From the IMG/VR virus record IMGVR_UViG_3300015202_000027, positions 1-37,505 of that record: 37,505 nt of DNA. The stretch is one strand, 5' to 3'. The stretch comes from a virus. Position 1 is the first letter of the stretch. Each line of letters starts with the position of its first letter. Position numbers and translations under genes: made by a program. The notes under the pieces are model-generated. The model ran no database searches. It worked only from the letters and a program-made list of their open reading frames with translations, and was not told where the DNA came from. Positions 24,026 through 31,228 of the stretch are shown in pieces.

Positions 24026-24127
24026 ATTTGATTTGGCGATTCACTATTTTGATTGAATAATAATAATCAAAAATTGATTGCAGTTATTTATGCACCGCGA
24101 TACACTTAACTGATGGTTACCTTCTCT
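24026..24127. other. AT-rich intergenic segment between capsid operon and dUTPase
   Basis: About 100 bases without a gene, with a richer A/T content than the surroundings. It holds TTTTGATT and AATCAAAA as perfect eight-base arms around a ten-base loop (24049-24074). It may be a minus-strand stop signal for the dUTPase transcript or a spacer. No clear function. Confidence 0.5.
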
Positions 24128-24562
24128 TTACTGGCCGGTGCTACCAAAACCACCGATACCTCTAGTGCTCTCCTCAAGGTAATCCACGACTTCGATGTCG
24201 GCTTGGACGATGGGACAGACGACACCCTGGGCGATTCGATCGCCCATTTTAATATTCACCCCCGGGCTCCTTGGATCGGAGTTCCACGCAATTACACACA
24301 CCTCTCCCCGGTAGTCCGCATCCACGGTGCCAGGGGAATTAGCTACGCGCAAAGAGGTCTTCAAAGAGAGCCCCGAACGAGGGCGAACTTGAATTTCATA
24401 CCCTGGCCCGACGTCGAAGGCCAAGCCGGTGCGTACCAGTTTTGTTTCACCCGGCTGAATGGTGACATCTTCCAGGGCGTGCAAATCGAAGCCACTCGCG
24501 CCAGGAGTTTCATATCTAGGGATAACTGCGTTTTCATGGAGTCGCTTGATCTTAAGCTTCAT
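24128..24562 (-). CDS. dut: dUTPase (deoxyuridine triphosphatase)
   Basis: 144 residues, the usual length for a trimeric dUTPase. It hydrolyses dUTP to dUMP, keeping uracil out of phage DNA and supplying dTMP synthesis. All five motifs are present: GASGFDL, RPRSGLS, GTVDADYRGE, GDRIAQ and RGIGGFGSTG at the C-terminus. The ATG at 24562 lies five bases after a minus-strand class A core. It is a single-gene unit lying between two plus-strand operons. The open frame on the opposite strand is a shadow. Confidence 0.95.
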   Translation of the reverse strand: MKLKIKRLHENAVIPRYETPGASGFDLHALEDVTIQPGETKLVRTGLAFDVGPGYEIQVRPRSGLSLKTSLRVANSPGTVDADYRGEVCVIAWNSDPRSPGVNIKMGDRIAQGVVCPIVQADIEVVDYLEESTRGIGGFGSTGQ

Positions 24563-24567
24563 GAAGA

Positions 24568-24579
24568 TGCTGTACCGAA
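24568..24579 (-). promoter_or_regulatory. Class A motif on the minus strand, before dut
   Basis: Read on the minus strand: TTCGGTACAGCA, core ending five bases before the dut ATG. No Shine-Dalgarno sequence in the spacer (TCTTC). The second minus-strand copy. Confidence 0.75.
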
Positions 24580-24593
24580 CAGAGGACACAGCC

Positions 24594-24938
24594 ATGCATA
24601 ACAGGGATGTCTGCAACCTATCTCGTATTTTTGAACGGCTTGAGTCTTTACCCGGCTCCGTGGCCGCCGTGAGTTCGGAGCTAAGTCGAGTTTTTCAGTG
24701 CTTCTGCGACGCCGTCAAAGACTTTGACAATGACCCTACATGCGACCGTTACGAGGCAATTAACTCTCAAATCTTGGCCATTATGGACCTTTCAGACGAT
24801 GTCTTTACATTAGACGGGGTGTCGCTTGCCGTCTTCGTGGCAATGGAGGTTCATAGGGCCAGCAAGGCGCTTCTTGAAGGAGACCTTCTCAAGTGCCACT
24901 CCCACATGAACAACGCCCTTTGCGTAGAAGCTGTCTAA
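24594..24938 (+). CDS. Hypothetical protein
   Basis: 114 residues. GAGGA lies a few bases upstream of the ATG. A mostly helical, acidic protein with several cysteines (DVCNL, VFQCFCDAV, TCDRY, LKCHS, LCVEA). No family recognised. It starts 32 bases from the divergent dUTPase start. No plus-strand class A motif is seen just upstream, so its promoter is not evident. Confidence 0.6.
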   Translation: MHNRDVCNLSRIFERLESLPGSVAAVSSELSRVFQCFCDAVKDFDNDPTCDRYEAINSQILAIMDLSDDVFTLDGVSLAVFVAMEVHRASKALLEGDLLKCHSHMNNALCVEAV

Positions 24939-24960
24939 TCGTTCTTTAGGGTTTTGACGG

Positions 24961-24974
24961 GATAGGTACAGCAA
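24961..24974 (+). promoter_or_regulatory. Class A motif upstream of the DnaB-like gene
   Basis: GATAGGTACAGCAA, one change from the consensus, with 23 bases to the ATG at 24997. A short leader hairpin follows. Confidence 0.7.
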
Positions 24975-24975
24975 C

Positions 24976-24994
24976 GGTGGGAGGCAAACCCACC
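24976..24994 (+). promoter_or_regulatory. Hairpin between class A motif and DnaB-like start
   Basis: GGTGGG-AGGCAAA-CCCACC, a perfect six-pair stem starting three bases after the class A core and ending two bases before the ATG. Its 5' side and loop include the GGGAGG Shine-Dalgarno-like bases, so it may weaken initiation. Confidence 0.4.
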
Positions 24995-24996
24995 AG

Positions 24997-26460
24997 ATGT
25001 CCAAGACCCAAAAATCGATGAAGTATCCGGATGATTTTCAGCGCGCAATCTTGCGCCTGATGATGACCGATCCGATCTTCTGTTCAAAGGCGTGTGATCA
25101 GCTCCAGTCTACCCACTTCAGCCGCGAGCTGAGTTGGTTCTTTGCCACCATCAAGTCCTATGGTGGAACTCCTCCGTCTCGTTCAGCTGTGTCCGCTGAC
25201 ATCTATAAGCATGACGATAAAAAGTGGGACGCCTTCGAAAAGGTTTTGGATCAGATCTGCAATGAACCCGTGGACGCCTTGGTGGTTAAGAAAATCCACC
25301 TTGAGATGACCCAGTTCATTCGGGCCAACATTTTCGTCGATTCCTGCCTGGAAGCAGCCAGTTTGTACAATGCGGACAAGCTCGACGAAGCCTACAAACT
25401 TGTCACGAAGCGCATGACCGATCTTAACCGGGTCAACTTCGGTTCAGACGGTAATACGCGCTTTGGGGACGTCCTGGAACTCGTGCAGCGTTCGGCCGCA
25501 GAGCACGCCAATGCCATCCCCACAGGCCTTCACGAGATCGACTTGGCCCTGGGCGGTGGATTGACACCTGGTACTTGGACCACATTCCTGGGTGCCTCGA
25601 ACGCCGGAAAATCAATGGTGATGCCCACCCTGGCCCATCAAGCTGCGCTGAAAGGCAAAAGGGTTTTCGTTACGATTCATGAGGACGAAGAGATCCCTAC
25701 TAAAATCAGGTACCTCTCAGCCTTCTCGGGCATTGAGTATACGCGGATTGCTTACGGCTTCGCGTTCCTGAGCGAAGCTGAAAAGCAGCAAGTGATCGAC
25801 GCCGACATTTTCCTTCAGAAGCACGTCGTGATGCGCTTCATGTACACGAACGAGTCAACCATCGAGAACGTTTTCGCCAAGTGTAAGGAGTTGATGACCG
25901 AATGGCCATACCATCTCTACCTGTGTGACTACGGTCAATGTCTCACCTCCCACGACTTCAAAAAGATGGATTCGGTGAGACATCTTCAAGAGCACGTCTA
26001 CCACATGATGAAGCAGCTCTGCCTTGAGCTGAACATTGCCGGTGCTGGCGGTGCCCAAGTCAATAGGGCTGGATCGTCCAAGAACGCATCCGGAGTCGAT
26101 TGGCTGAGGAAGGAGGACGTCGCGGAAGCGTGGGGAATCGTCACGAAGTCCACCAACGTCATCACGATGAACCGGTCTACTTCGGACGTTCTCAGTAATC
26201 GAATCGTCATGCTCCTGGATAAGTCTCGCCATGGTCGCTGCCCAGTCGCTGTTGACTGTGAATCCGACTACTCTCGGTCGACCGTCTATAAGTCCATCAA
26301 TCAGGAGGACAAGACTCATCTGATCGAGAAGGGTCCTTCTAATCGCGTGACTGGTCACGATGATGAAAAGAAGAAGAAAAAGATGGAACTCGTCAATCCT
26401 GCTGATGATGTCCGCGCCGACCCTCCAAAGGGAAATCGAGGATCGGTACAGCAAGGGTGA
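24997..26460 (+). CDS. DnaB-like replicative DNA helicase
   Basis: 487 residues. A hexameric helicase driving the replication fork. The N-terminal 170 residues are helical and charged, as in the primase-interacting domain. The RecA-like motor follows, with IPTGLHEIDLALGGGLTPG leading into Walker A GASNAGKS at 199-206, Walker B LYLCDYGQ near 311-318, and the later GGAQVNRAG loop typical of DnaB and T4 gp41. The C-terminus is charged and Lys-rich. It lies under its own class A motif, away from the polymerase, but all belong to the same motif class. A primase was not found in the window. Confidence 0.9.
   Translation: MSKTQKSMKYPDDFQRAILRLMMTDPIFCSKACDQLQSTHFSRELSWFFATIKSYGGTPPSRSAVSADIYKHDDKKWDAFEKVLDQICNEPVDALVVKKIHLEMTQFIRANIFVDSCLEAASLYNADKLDEAYKLVTKRMTDLNRVNFGSDGNTRFGDVLELVQRSAAEHANAIPTGLHEIDLALGGGLTPGTWTTFLGASNAGKSMVMPTLAHQAALKGKRVFVTIHEDEEIPTKIRYLSAFSGIEYTRIAYGFAFLSEAEKQQVIDADIFLQKHVVMRFMYTNESTIENVFAKCKELMTEWPYHLYLCDYGQCLTSHDFKKMDSVRHLQEHVYHMMKQLCLELNIAGAGGAQVNRAGSSKNASGVDWLRKEDVAEAWGIVTKSTNVITMNRSTSDVLSNRIVMLLDKSRHGRCPVAVDCESDYSRSTVYKSINQEDKTHLIEKGPSNRVTGHDDEKKKKKMELVNPADDVRADPPKGNRGSVQQG
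26441..26454 (+). promoter_or_regulatory. Class A motif at the end of the DnaB-like gene
   Basis: GATCGGTACAGCAA, overlapping the last codons of the helicase gene (RGSVQQG). The next ATG at 26463 is nine bases after the core; a GTG at 26457 is three bases after it. Confidence 0.7.
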
Positions 26461-26462
26461 GT

Positions 26463-26723
26463 ATGTTGAAACTTTTTCTATCTACCTTCTTCTTTGCCGT
26501 GGTCGGAAACGTGATTTGCGCTGGAATCGGACTTCTTCTTGAAGTTCCCCAGGAAGGCATCCATGCCATGTTTTTCATCACCGGATTCGTCCTCTACATG
26601 GGTTACTTCCATCCGCAGTTCGACAAGCTGGTGAGAGACAATAACGAACGCCTTCGGAAGGACCGCGAGAAAGCCCGGCGCGAAGCTGAGGTGCCTGAGG
26701 AGTTCAAAGATGGGCCACGCTAA
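26463..26723 (+). CDS. Small membrane protein
   Basis: 86 residues. Two hydrophobic segments of about 20 residues (LFLSTFFFAVVGNVICAGIG and AMFFITGFVLYMGYF) make a likely two-span inner-membrane protein, followed by a strongly charged C-terminal tail rich in Arg, Lys and Glu. Holins often look like this, but a superinfection-exclusion or takeover role is as likely and no lysis gene is nearby. A GTG at 26457 is an alternative start. It overlaps the CYTH gene by 14 bases. Confidence 0.7.
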   Translation: MLKLFLSTFFFAVVGNVICAGIGLLLEVPQEGIHAMFFITGFVLYMGYFHPQFDKLVRDNNERLRKDREKARREAEVPEEFKDGPR

Positions 26724-27249
26724 CCGAGAGATCGAGCGTAAGTTTGTAGTGACAGGTAAGAGCCTGATTGAGGTGTCAAACGCCGTCGCCAAGTCTCTTC
26801 GCAGAGAATTCCGAGAGCTTGTCACCGATGAATCGAGCGACATCTACTGGAAGGCTGGCCGTGGAGCGAAAGCCGACTTCATTCGCCTTCGGATGATGCC
26901 AGATGGAACAGGGCAGCTCACCGTCAAATGGACCGACCGTGGATCCACCACAAACCGAATCGAGATCGACGTGGTGGTGCCGGATCCCGTGCAGTGCCAG
27001 AAGTTTCTCACCCAGGTCCACGGAAAGCCCGAGGGCTCCATCTCCAAAGAGTATCACGTCTACTTGATCGACAAGATGGACACGAACGTCTCCGTCTATC
27101 AAGTCGATGGCGACAAACGAGTGTTTCTAGAAGTGGAAGCGAGGACTCTCGAACGGGTCAGTCGCCTCTGCAAGCAAGTCGGTACAGCAATTAAGATGGA
27201 ACGCGAGAAGCGCTCCCTCTATCAAATCTTCGTCAAAGGGCAGGTGTAA
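26710..27249 (+). CDS. CYTH-domain protein (triphosphate tunnel enzyme family)
   Basis: 179 residues, the usual size of a CYTH domain. The N-terminal EIERKF is the ExExK signature that binds metal and triphosphate, and IRLR with TVKW and FLEVEA fit the later tunnel strands. Members act as thiamine triphosphatases, polyphosphatases, RNA triphosphatases or class IV adenylate cyclases. Here it could act on a nucleotide or polyphosphate during infection, but the substrate cannot be read from sequence. GGAG lies seven bases before the ATG. The class A motif at 27178 lies inside its last codons. Confidence 0.75.
   Translation: MGHANREIERKFVVTGKSLIEVSNAVAKSLRREFRELVTDESSDIYWKAGRGAKADFIRLRMMPDGTGQLTVKWTDRGSTTNRIEIDVVVPDPVQCQKFLTQVHGKPEGSISKEYHVYLIDKMDTNVSVYQVDGDKRVFLEVEARTLERVSRLCKQVGTAIKMEREKRSLYQIFVKGQV
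27178..27190 (+). promoter_or_regulatory. Class A motif inside the end of the CYTH gene
   Basis: GTCGGTACAGCAA. From 27179 to 27206 the sequence is 26 of 28 bases identical to 8298-8325, including an ATG six bases after the core. That ATG is in the CYTH frame and would make only a 17-residue peptide. Possibly a promoter for the 27252 gene. Confidence 0.6.
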
Positions 27250-27251
27250 CT

Positions 27252-27518
27252 ATGTTCGACCGTAAAGTTAAGAAGACCATTCGTCACGTTGGGTATCAGA
27301 TCCTGGTTCAGCGTGAGCGCCCCGAGACTAACTCGAAGGGTAAGCACACCAAGGTTGCCAAGTTTCGCCAGGAGAGCGGCATCTTTGATACCCGGAGTTC
27401 TGCTGAGAAGTTTGCCACCCGGTACTTCTCTCACAACGCTTACCGGATTGTAGGGGTGCGACTTGATTTCACTCCCAATCACTATCCAAGCGGCCGTGAA
27501 GCGAAAGCTGAAACCTAA
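27252..27518 (+). CDS. Small basic hypothetical protein
   Basis: 88 residues, strongly basic in its first half (MFDRKVKKTIRHVG, then SKGKHTKVAKF). Its start lies two bases after the CYTH stop. No family recognised. The basic character suits nucleic acid binding. A class A motif 60 bases upstream, inside the CYTH gene, could give it its own transcript. Confidence 0.65.
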   Translation: MFDRKVKKTIRHVGYQILVQRERPETNSKGKHTKVAKFRQESGIFDTRSSAEKFATRYFSHNAYRIVGVRLDFTPNHYPSGREAKAET

Positions 27519-27526
27519 GAGTATCC

Positions 27527-28177
27527 ATGTCAGACGAGAAGGATTCAGCAGGGTCCACTGAATGGGCCGATGATCTCGGTTTAAGCGAGGCAGGCACTGC
27601 CCTAATCGATCAACTCGTTAAAATCGGATCTCTCTTCAACTATAGCGCCCCCGCACCGCAGCTCTACAATGATCCTTTCGTCATGGCGGCATTGCTAAAA
27701 ATGCAGTACGGAAACAGTCCAAGGACTCAGCAACATACTGCAAAGTTTAAAGATATTGCTTCGCACTTTGATCCCAAGGCTCATTCTGATCAAGAGTTGG
27801 TCGCCGGCGCTCGAGCGATCTTGGAACGGGAATGCGACGAATGGACTCCCATCACGAGGAGATTTGACCTCTTTGGAGTCGCCCTAAATGCTTTCCAGTT
27901 GAGGGCGCTGGCGTCAGGCCCGAAGCGTAAGGCTAATTACAAGCGCTTCAATTATGTCCTCATTCCTGGACCGGTCACGCCGGAGAACTGTGACTACAGC
28001 GTCTACGTGGACGCCAAGACCCTCGCGAAAAAGTACGGTGTTAGCTATTTGAAATGCCGGGTTTTGGACCGAGAGCAGCCCGGGTTGATGAAGGACTTCG
28101 AGGACACTCCGAACACCATCTATCTCACGCCCCGATCGGACGACAATTACGTTCTGCCGTGTCTCGACACCGACTGA
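27527..28177 (+). CDS. Hypothetical protein
   Basis: 216 residues, not recognised. An acidic N-terminus (MSDEKDSAGSTEWADDLG) is followed by a helical region and an alpha/beta C-terminal half. The start lies eight bases after the previous stop. The stop overlaps a small hairpin followed by a pyrimidine tract, and the class A motif of the Rad50/SbcC-like gene follows. No membrane or signal segment. Confidence 0.7.
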   Translation: MSDEKDSAGSTEWADDLGLSEAGTALIDQLVKIGSLFNYSAPAPQLYNDPFVMAALLKMQYGNSPRTQQHTAKFKDIASHFDPKAHSDQELVAGARAILERECDEWTPITRRFDLFGVALNAFQLRALASGPKRKANYKRFNYVLIPGPVTPENCDYSVYVDAKTLAKKYGVSYLKCRVLDREQPGLMKDFEDTPNTIYLTPRSDDNYVLPCLDTD

Positions 28178-28196
28178 CGCCGGGAGCGTCTCTTCT
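28176..28196 (+). terminator. Possible weak terminator
   Basis: GACGC-CGGGA-GCGTC, a five-pair stem starting in the stop codon of the 27527 gene, followed by TCTTCT. Short stem and imperfect T-run, so termination would be partial at best. Confidence 0.3.
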
Positions 28197-28197
28197 G

Positions 28198-28210
28198 ACA
28201 GGTACAGCAA
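28198..28210 (+). promoter_or_regulatory. Class A motif five bases before the SbcC-like gene
   Basis: ACAGGTACAGCAA, core ending five bases before the ATG at 28215. The spacer ACCGT contains no Shine-Dalgarno sequence. Confidence 0.75.
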
Positions 28211-28214
28211 CCGT

Positions 28215-30263
28215 ATGAGGATCCTCTCGGTTTCAGCCACAAACTTCAGATCCTACTCGAGTCTCAATATCGACTTCCCGACCTCGGGACTTGTACTGAT
28301 TGATGGCCAAAATATAGACACCGGTCGCTCGAACATGACGGGCAAAACTACGATGCTCGACGCCGTATTTTGGGCGCTTTATGGCTACCTTCCCAAGTGG
28401 GGAGGTCCAAAGGGCGGATCCGCCGATGCAGTCATCAAGCGCGGCACCAAGCACTGCGTGGTTTGCGTCTCCGTCGAGCATGGCGGAGACATCTATCAGA
28501 TCGTCCGCCGGAGGCCGACTTGCTTGTCCGTCGTCAAGAACCAGGGCGATATCCCCGGCAAGAAGAATGACCTCGATACCCGCATCCCTGAATTGATCGG
28601 AATGACGGCGGATCAATTTCTTCTGTCTGTCTACATCTCCCAGGACCGCACCACCTCCTTCTTCACCATGACCGACATCGAGCGCACCAAGCTCCTGTCT
28701 ACGATTGCTGGCCTGGAAAGTCTCAACAAAGCCCTCGATAAGGCCAAAGGTATTCGCGATGACGTTCAAATCAAAATCAAGGTCGAGCAAGGCGCCATCG
28801 GGGCAATCGAAGGGCACCTTGCCCGGTTCCCCTCCGAAAGGGCGTCCCTGCAAGCCGAAGCGGAGCCCATCGAGCGTCTCCTTGCTGCCTCACACGAGCG
28901 TCTTGCTTTGGCTACTCGAGAGGCGGCTGAACGTCACCGTGTCGCTGAAGGTGGTGCCGTCCAGCAAATTGCCAGCGTCGATGCGGACATCAAAGCGACC
29001 CTGGAGAGATTGAGCCAGGAGTTTACGGCCGCGTCCTATGAGAAGGGCATCAAAATCCAAGACCTCTTGCGCTCTCCCAAGCTCGACCCATCCTACAGTG
29101 TCGCTGTTGCTCAGGCCCAAGCCTCCCTCGAGGCCGCCCAAGAGCTGAATCTGCAGCGAGCCAAGCAAGGCGTCACCAACGCTCAGGCCAGGGCCGCCCT
29201 CTCCCAAATTGCTGAGAAGCTGAAGAGTGGGACTGGACTGGCGGGCTTTTGCGAGGAGTGCGACCAAGCGTTACCCGTCGAGGACCGTGAGGCCCAGATG
29301 CATAAGCTCCTCGACAAGGCGACCTATTGGGAGGGTTTACTCAAGCCCGAAGAGCCCCAAGCGCACCTCACACCTCTCAAAGAGGCCCTTTCGTCAGCCC
29401 AAATGGCCCTGGCCCAGATGAATGCACAGCTTGCGGCCAAGCCCGACCAACTCCGAGTTGAGGTGCGCGCTCTTGAGACTCGCCTGGTCCAGATCAAACG
29501 CGAGGCTGAACTGGAGGAAGCCAACTCCCGTTCCAAGAAGATCTCCATCCAGAGTGTGGCCGATGGGATCAATCGATCCGCCAACGACGGCATCATCGCC
29601 GTCCAGAGAGAACTCGATCTCCTCACTTCAAAGCGAGTCCAAGTTGAATCAGCCCTGAAGGGGATTACCCAGCGTGAGTGTCAGGTGGCAGGCGACCTCG
29701 AGCAAAACAAGGCCAAGCTTTCTGTCCTCCTTGTTCAGTTGGATGAGGCGCTCGATCTGATTGATCTCTTTGGACCCAAAGGCTTTCGAGCGGTATGTTT
29801 TGACGGCATCATCGAGCGTATCTCGGATAGGGCCGGAGAGCTTCTCTCCCTGATGACCGATAACGTCTACGCCACCCGAATCGAGCAGTGTGCTGAGAAT
29901 TCGAAAGGGGAGGACAAGGTGGTCCTTCGCCCTGTCATCACTAAAGGGGGCCTTGAGGTTCCTTTGGACGATCTCTCGGGTGGGGCCCGGAAGATGGCCA
30001 TGCTCGCTTACGATGTGGCCGTGTCTGAGTCGGTGGGGGATAGCTCGATTCTGTTCCTCGATGAAGCCTTGGACGGTTTAGACGCCCAAGGGAAGGGGGA
30101 AGCTATGCGACTCCTTGAGGAAGTGGCTCGTCACCGAGCCGTGCTCTTGATTGACCATACGAGCGAGATCCGGGCTGCTTGCCAGTCCGTTATCCAGGTG
30201 AAGTACAAAGACGGCACTTCGTTCATCGAAGGCCCTACCATCCCTGAGGAAGCGGCCCAATGA
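28215..30263 (+). CDS. sbcC: SbcC/Rad50-like ATPase (T4 gp46-like)
   Basis: 682 residues. An ABC-type ATPase that, with the Mre11/SbcD-like protein at 6887, binds and opens DNA ends for nuclease action. The N-terminus has the family pattern MRILSVSATNFRSY. Walker A is spread over residues 31-45 (GQNIDT...MTGKT), as in phage gp46 proteins where extra residues precede GKT. Long coiled-coil arms follow, joined at a zinc-hook CEEC at residues 346-349. The C-terminal lobe has the ABC signature LSGGARKMA and the Walker B region ILFLDEALDGLD. Its length is close to T4 gp46, shorter than bacterial SbcC. Confidence 0.92.
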   Translation: MRILSVSATNFRSYSSLNIDFPTSGLVLIDGQNIDTGRSNMTGKTTMLDAVFWALYGYLPKWGGPKGGSADAVIKRGTKHCVVCVSVEHGGDIYQIVRRRPTCLSVVKNQGDIPGKKNDLDTRIPELIGMTADQFLLSVYISQDRTTSFFTMTDIERTKLLSTIAGLESLNKALDKAKGIRDDVQIKIKVEQGAIGAIEGHLARFPSERASLQAEAEPIERLLAASHERLALATREAAERHRVAEGGAVQQIASVDADIKATLERLSQEFTAASYEKGIKIQDLLRSPKLDPSYSVAVAQAQASLEAAQELNLQRAKQGVTNAQARAALSQIAEKLKSGTGLAGFCEECDQALPVEDREAQMHKLLDKATYWEGLLKPEEPQAHLTPLKEALSSAQMALAQMNAQLAAKPDQLRVEVRALETRLVQIKREAELEEANSRSKKISIQSVADGINRSANDGIIAVQRELDLLTSKRVQVESALKGITQRECQVAGDLEQNKAKLSVLLVQLDEALDLIDLFGPKGFRAVCFDGIIERISDRAGELLSLMTDNVYATRIEQCAENSKGEDKVVLRPVITKGGLEVPLDDLSGGARKMAMLAYDVAVSESVGDSSILFLDEALDGLDAQGKGEAMRLLEEVARHRAVLLIDHTSEIRAACQSVIQVKYKDGTSFIEGPTIPEEAAQ

Positions 30264-30541
30264 TCTGGCGTGCGGTAGATAATAGGGGCCGACTGGTCAC
30301 GGTTCCTATGAGTCAAATGAGCCGACTCATGGAAAATGGACTGGTCAGGACAATGGACCCTGGCGCAGTGATTTACCTGGGAGACGTCTACGTTTACGGC
30401 CTCACCACCGAAGAACAGCTCGAAAACGCTCTGAAATCAAATGATTTGCAATTGATTAAAGCCCTCCAAAAGGAACACTTCGATAAGGACTCCTTGGAAG
30501 AAGCTTTGGCCGAGATGAAGCGCTTTGTGGAGTCCGAATGA
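30260..30541 (+). CDS. Small hypothetical protein
   Basis: 93 residues, start overlapping the SbcC-like stop by four bases (ATGA). Beta-like first half, then an acidic helix pair (EEALAEMKRFVESE). No family recognised. It is coupled at both ends, with an ATGA overlap into the next gene as well. Confidence 0.7.
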   Translation: MIWRAVDNRGRLVTVPMSQMSRLMENGLVRTMDPGAVIYLGDVYVYGLTTEEQLENALKSNDLQLIKALQKEHFDKDSLEEALAEMKRFVESE

Positions 30542-30822
30542 CTGACTTGAAAGAAGACGCTCTCGATACCGCAATCCGAGCCGCCCTGAAAGAGGCCTAC
30601 GACAGCTACGCTTCAACAGGAAATGCGCCCATCGGGCATTTGGTGGTTGGGAGGTGCCTTTTGGACGGAACCCGCTGGCAAACGCTCCCTGCTAATAGAT
30701 ATATGACTGCGTTCGGCTTGATCCCGATCGCTTTGGAAGAGGGGAGTGAAGTGGCATTCATCCCTAAGGTGTCTGATCGAGCGGCAACCGTTGCCACCCA
30801 GAGCGAGGAAATGTCCAAATGA
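30538..30822 (+). CDS. Small hypothetical protein, paralogue of its neighbour (copy 1)
   Basis: 94 residues. It resembles the following 30819 product over a central block: NRYMTAFG and EGSEVAFIP here against NQYMTSYG and EGSDISFSP there, with a similar helical N-terminus. This suggests a tandem duplication that has since diverged. No family is recognised. Coupled to both neighbours by ATGA overlaps. Confidence 0.7.
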   Translation: MTDLKEDALDTAIRAALKEAYDSYASTGNAPIGHLVVGRCLLDGTRWQTLPANRYMTAFGLIPIALEEGSEVAFIPKVSDRAATVATQSEEMSK

Positions 30823-31130
30823 ACTTCACTCAGCTCTACGAGAAGATTGAGGCAATGGCCGTTGAATCCCTCATGCAAGGGATCAATCCCAAATGCTTTA
30901 CAGTTTATGTAGGGAAGGAGACGATTGATCCTTCGTACGCAGACGACATCGTCTTGTGGCCCAATCAATATATGACCTCTTATGGGGTCGTCTTCCTGAA
31001 GTGGGTAGAGGGTAGCGACATTTCGTTTAGTCCTCCGGGCTACGCTTCGAAAGCCACCGAAGTATCCCAAGTGAAGAGCGAGATGAAGGAAGCTCTGGAC
31101 GCTATGAGAGCTTTCATCGGCGAAGGGTAG
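30819..31130 (+). CDS. Small hypothetical protein, paralogue of its neighbour (copy 2)
   Basis: 103 residues. It shares the NxYMT(A/S)xG and EGS(E/D) segments with the 30538 product, in the same order and spacing, and has a longer C-terminal helix (VSQVKSEMKEALDAM). No family recognised. It is the last gene of the SbcC unit, with the class B motif of virion block 3 starting at the base after its stop. Confidence 0.7.
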   Translation: MNFTQLYEKIEAMAVESLMQGINPKCFTVYVGKETIDPSYADDIVLWPNQYMTSYGVVFLKWVEGSDISFSPPGYASKATEVSQVKSEMKEALDAMRAFIGEG

Positions 31131-31152
31131 TCTACGCAAAGTAGTTCAGAAT
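31131..31152 (+). promoter_or_regulatory. Class B motif of virion block 3
   Basis: TCTACGCA, 11 bases, AAT, directly after the stop of the 30819 gene. The first gene starts 77 bases after the AAT, behind nested inverted repeats. Confidence 0.6.
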
Positions 31153-31153
31153 C

Positions 31154-31225
31154 ATGTTGTCACGGTCAGCATGACCCGGTTCGACCATTCAGTCCCGGTC
31201 AACATGCTGATTCATCGGACAACAT
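31154..31225 (+). repeat. Nested inverted repeats ahead of the terminase operon
   Basis: An outer pair, ATGTTGTC at 31154-31161 with GACAACAT at 31218-31225, and an inner pair, TCAGCATG at 31166-31173 with CATGCTGA at 31203-31210, are both exact. GGTCA-GCA-TGACC at 31164-31176 is also palindromic. The set could form a cruciform or leader stem ending three bases before the ATG at 31229, or be an operator beside the class B motif. Confidence 0.55.
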
Positions 31226-31228
31226 ACT

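Noticed and set aside
24071-24113. Sigma70-like promoter (TTGCAG, 17 bases, TACACT)
   Set aside because: Only about half the bases match, and it would transcribe antisense through dUTPase.
24113-24601. Plus-strand open frame opposite the dUTPase gene
   Set aside because: The minus strand has all five dUTPase motifs and a properly placed class A motif, so the plus frame is a shadow.
26463-26723. Holin call for the small membrane protein
   Set aside because: Two hydrophobic segments fit, but there is no endolysin or spanin nearby, so the role cannot be fixed.
27196-27249. A 17-codon peptide starting after the class A motif in the CYTH gene
   Set aside because: It is only the in-frame end of the CYTH protein; no independent evidence for it.
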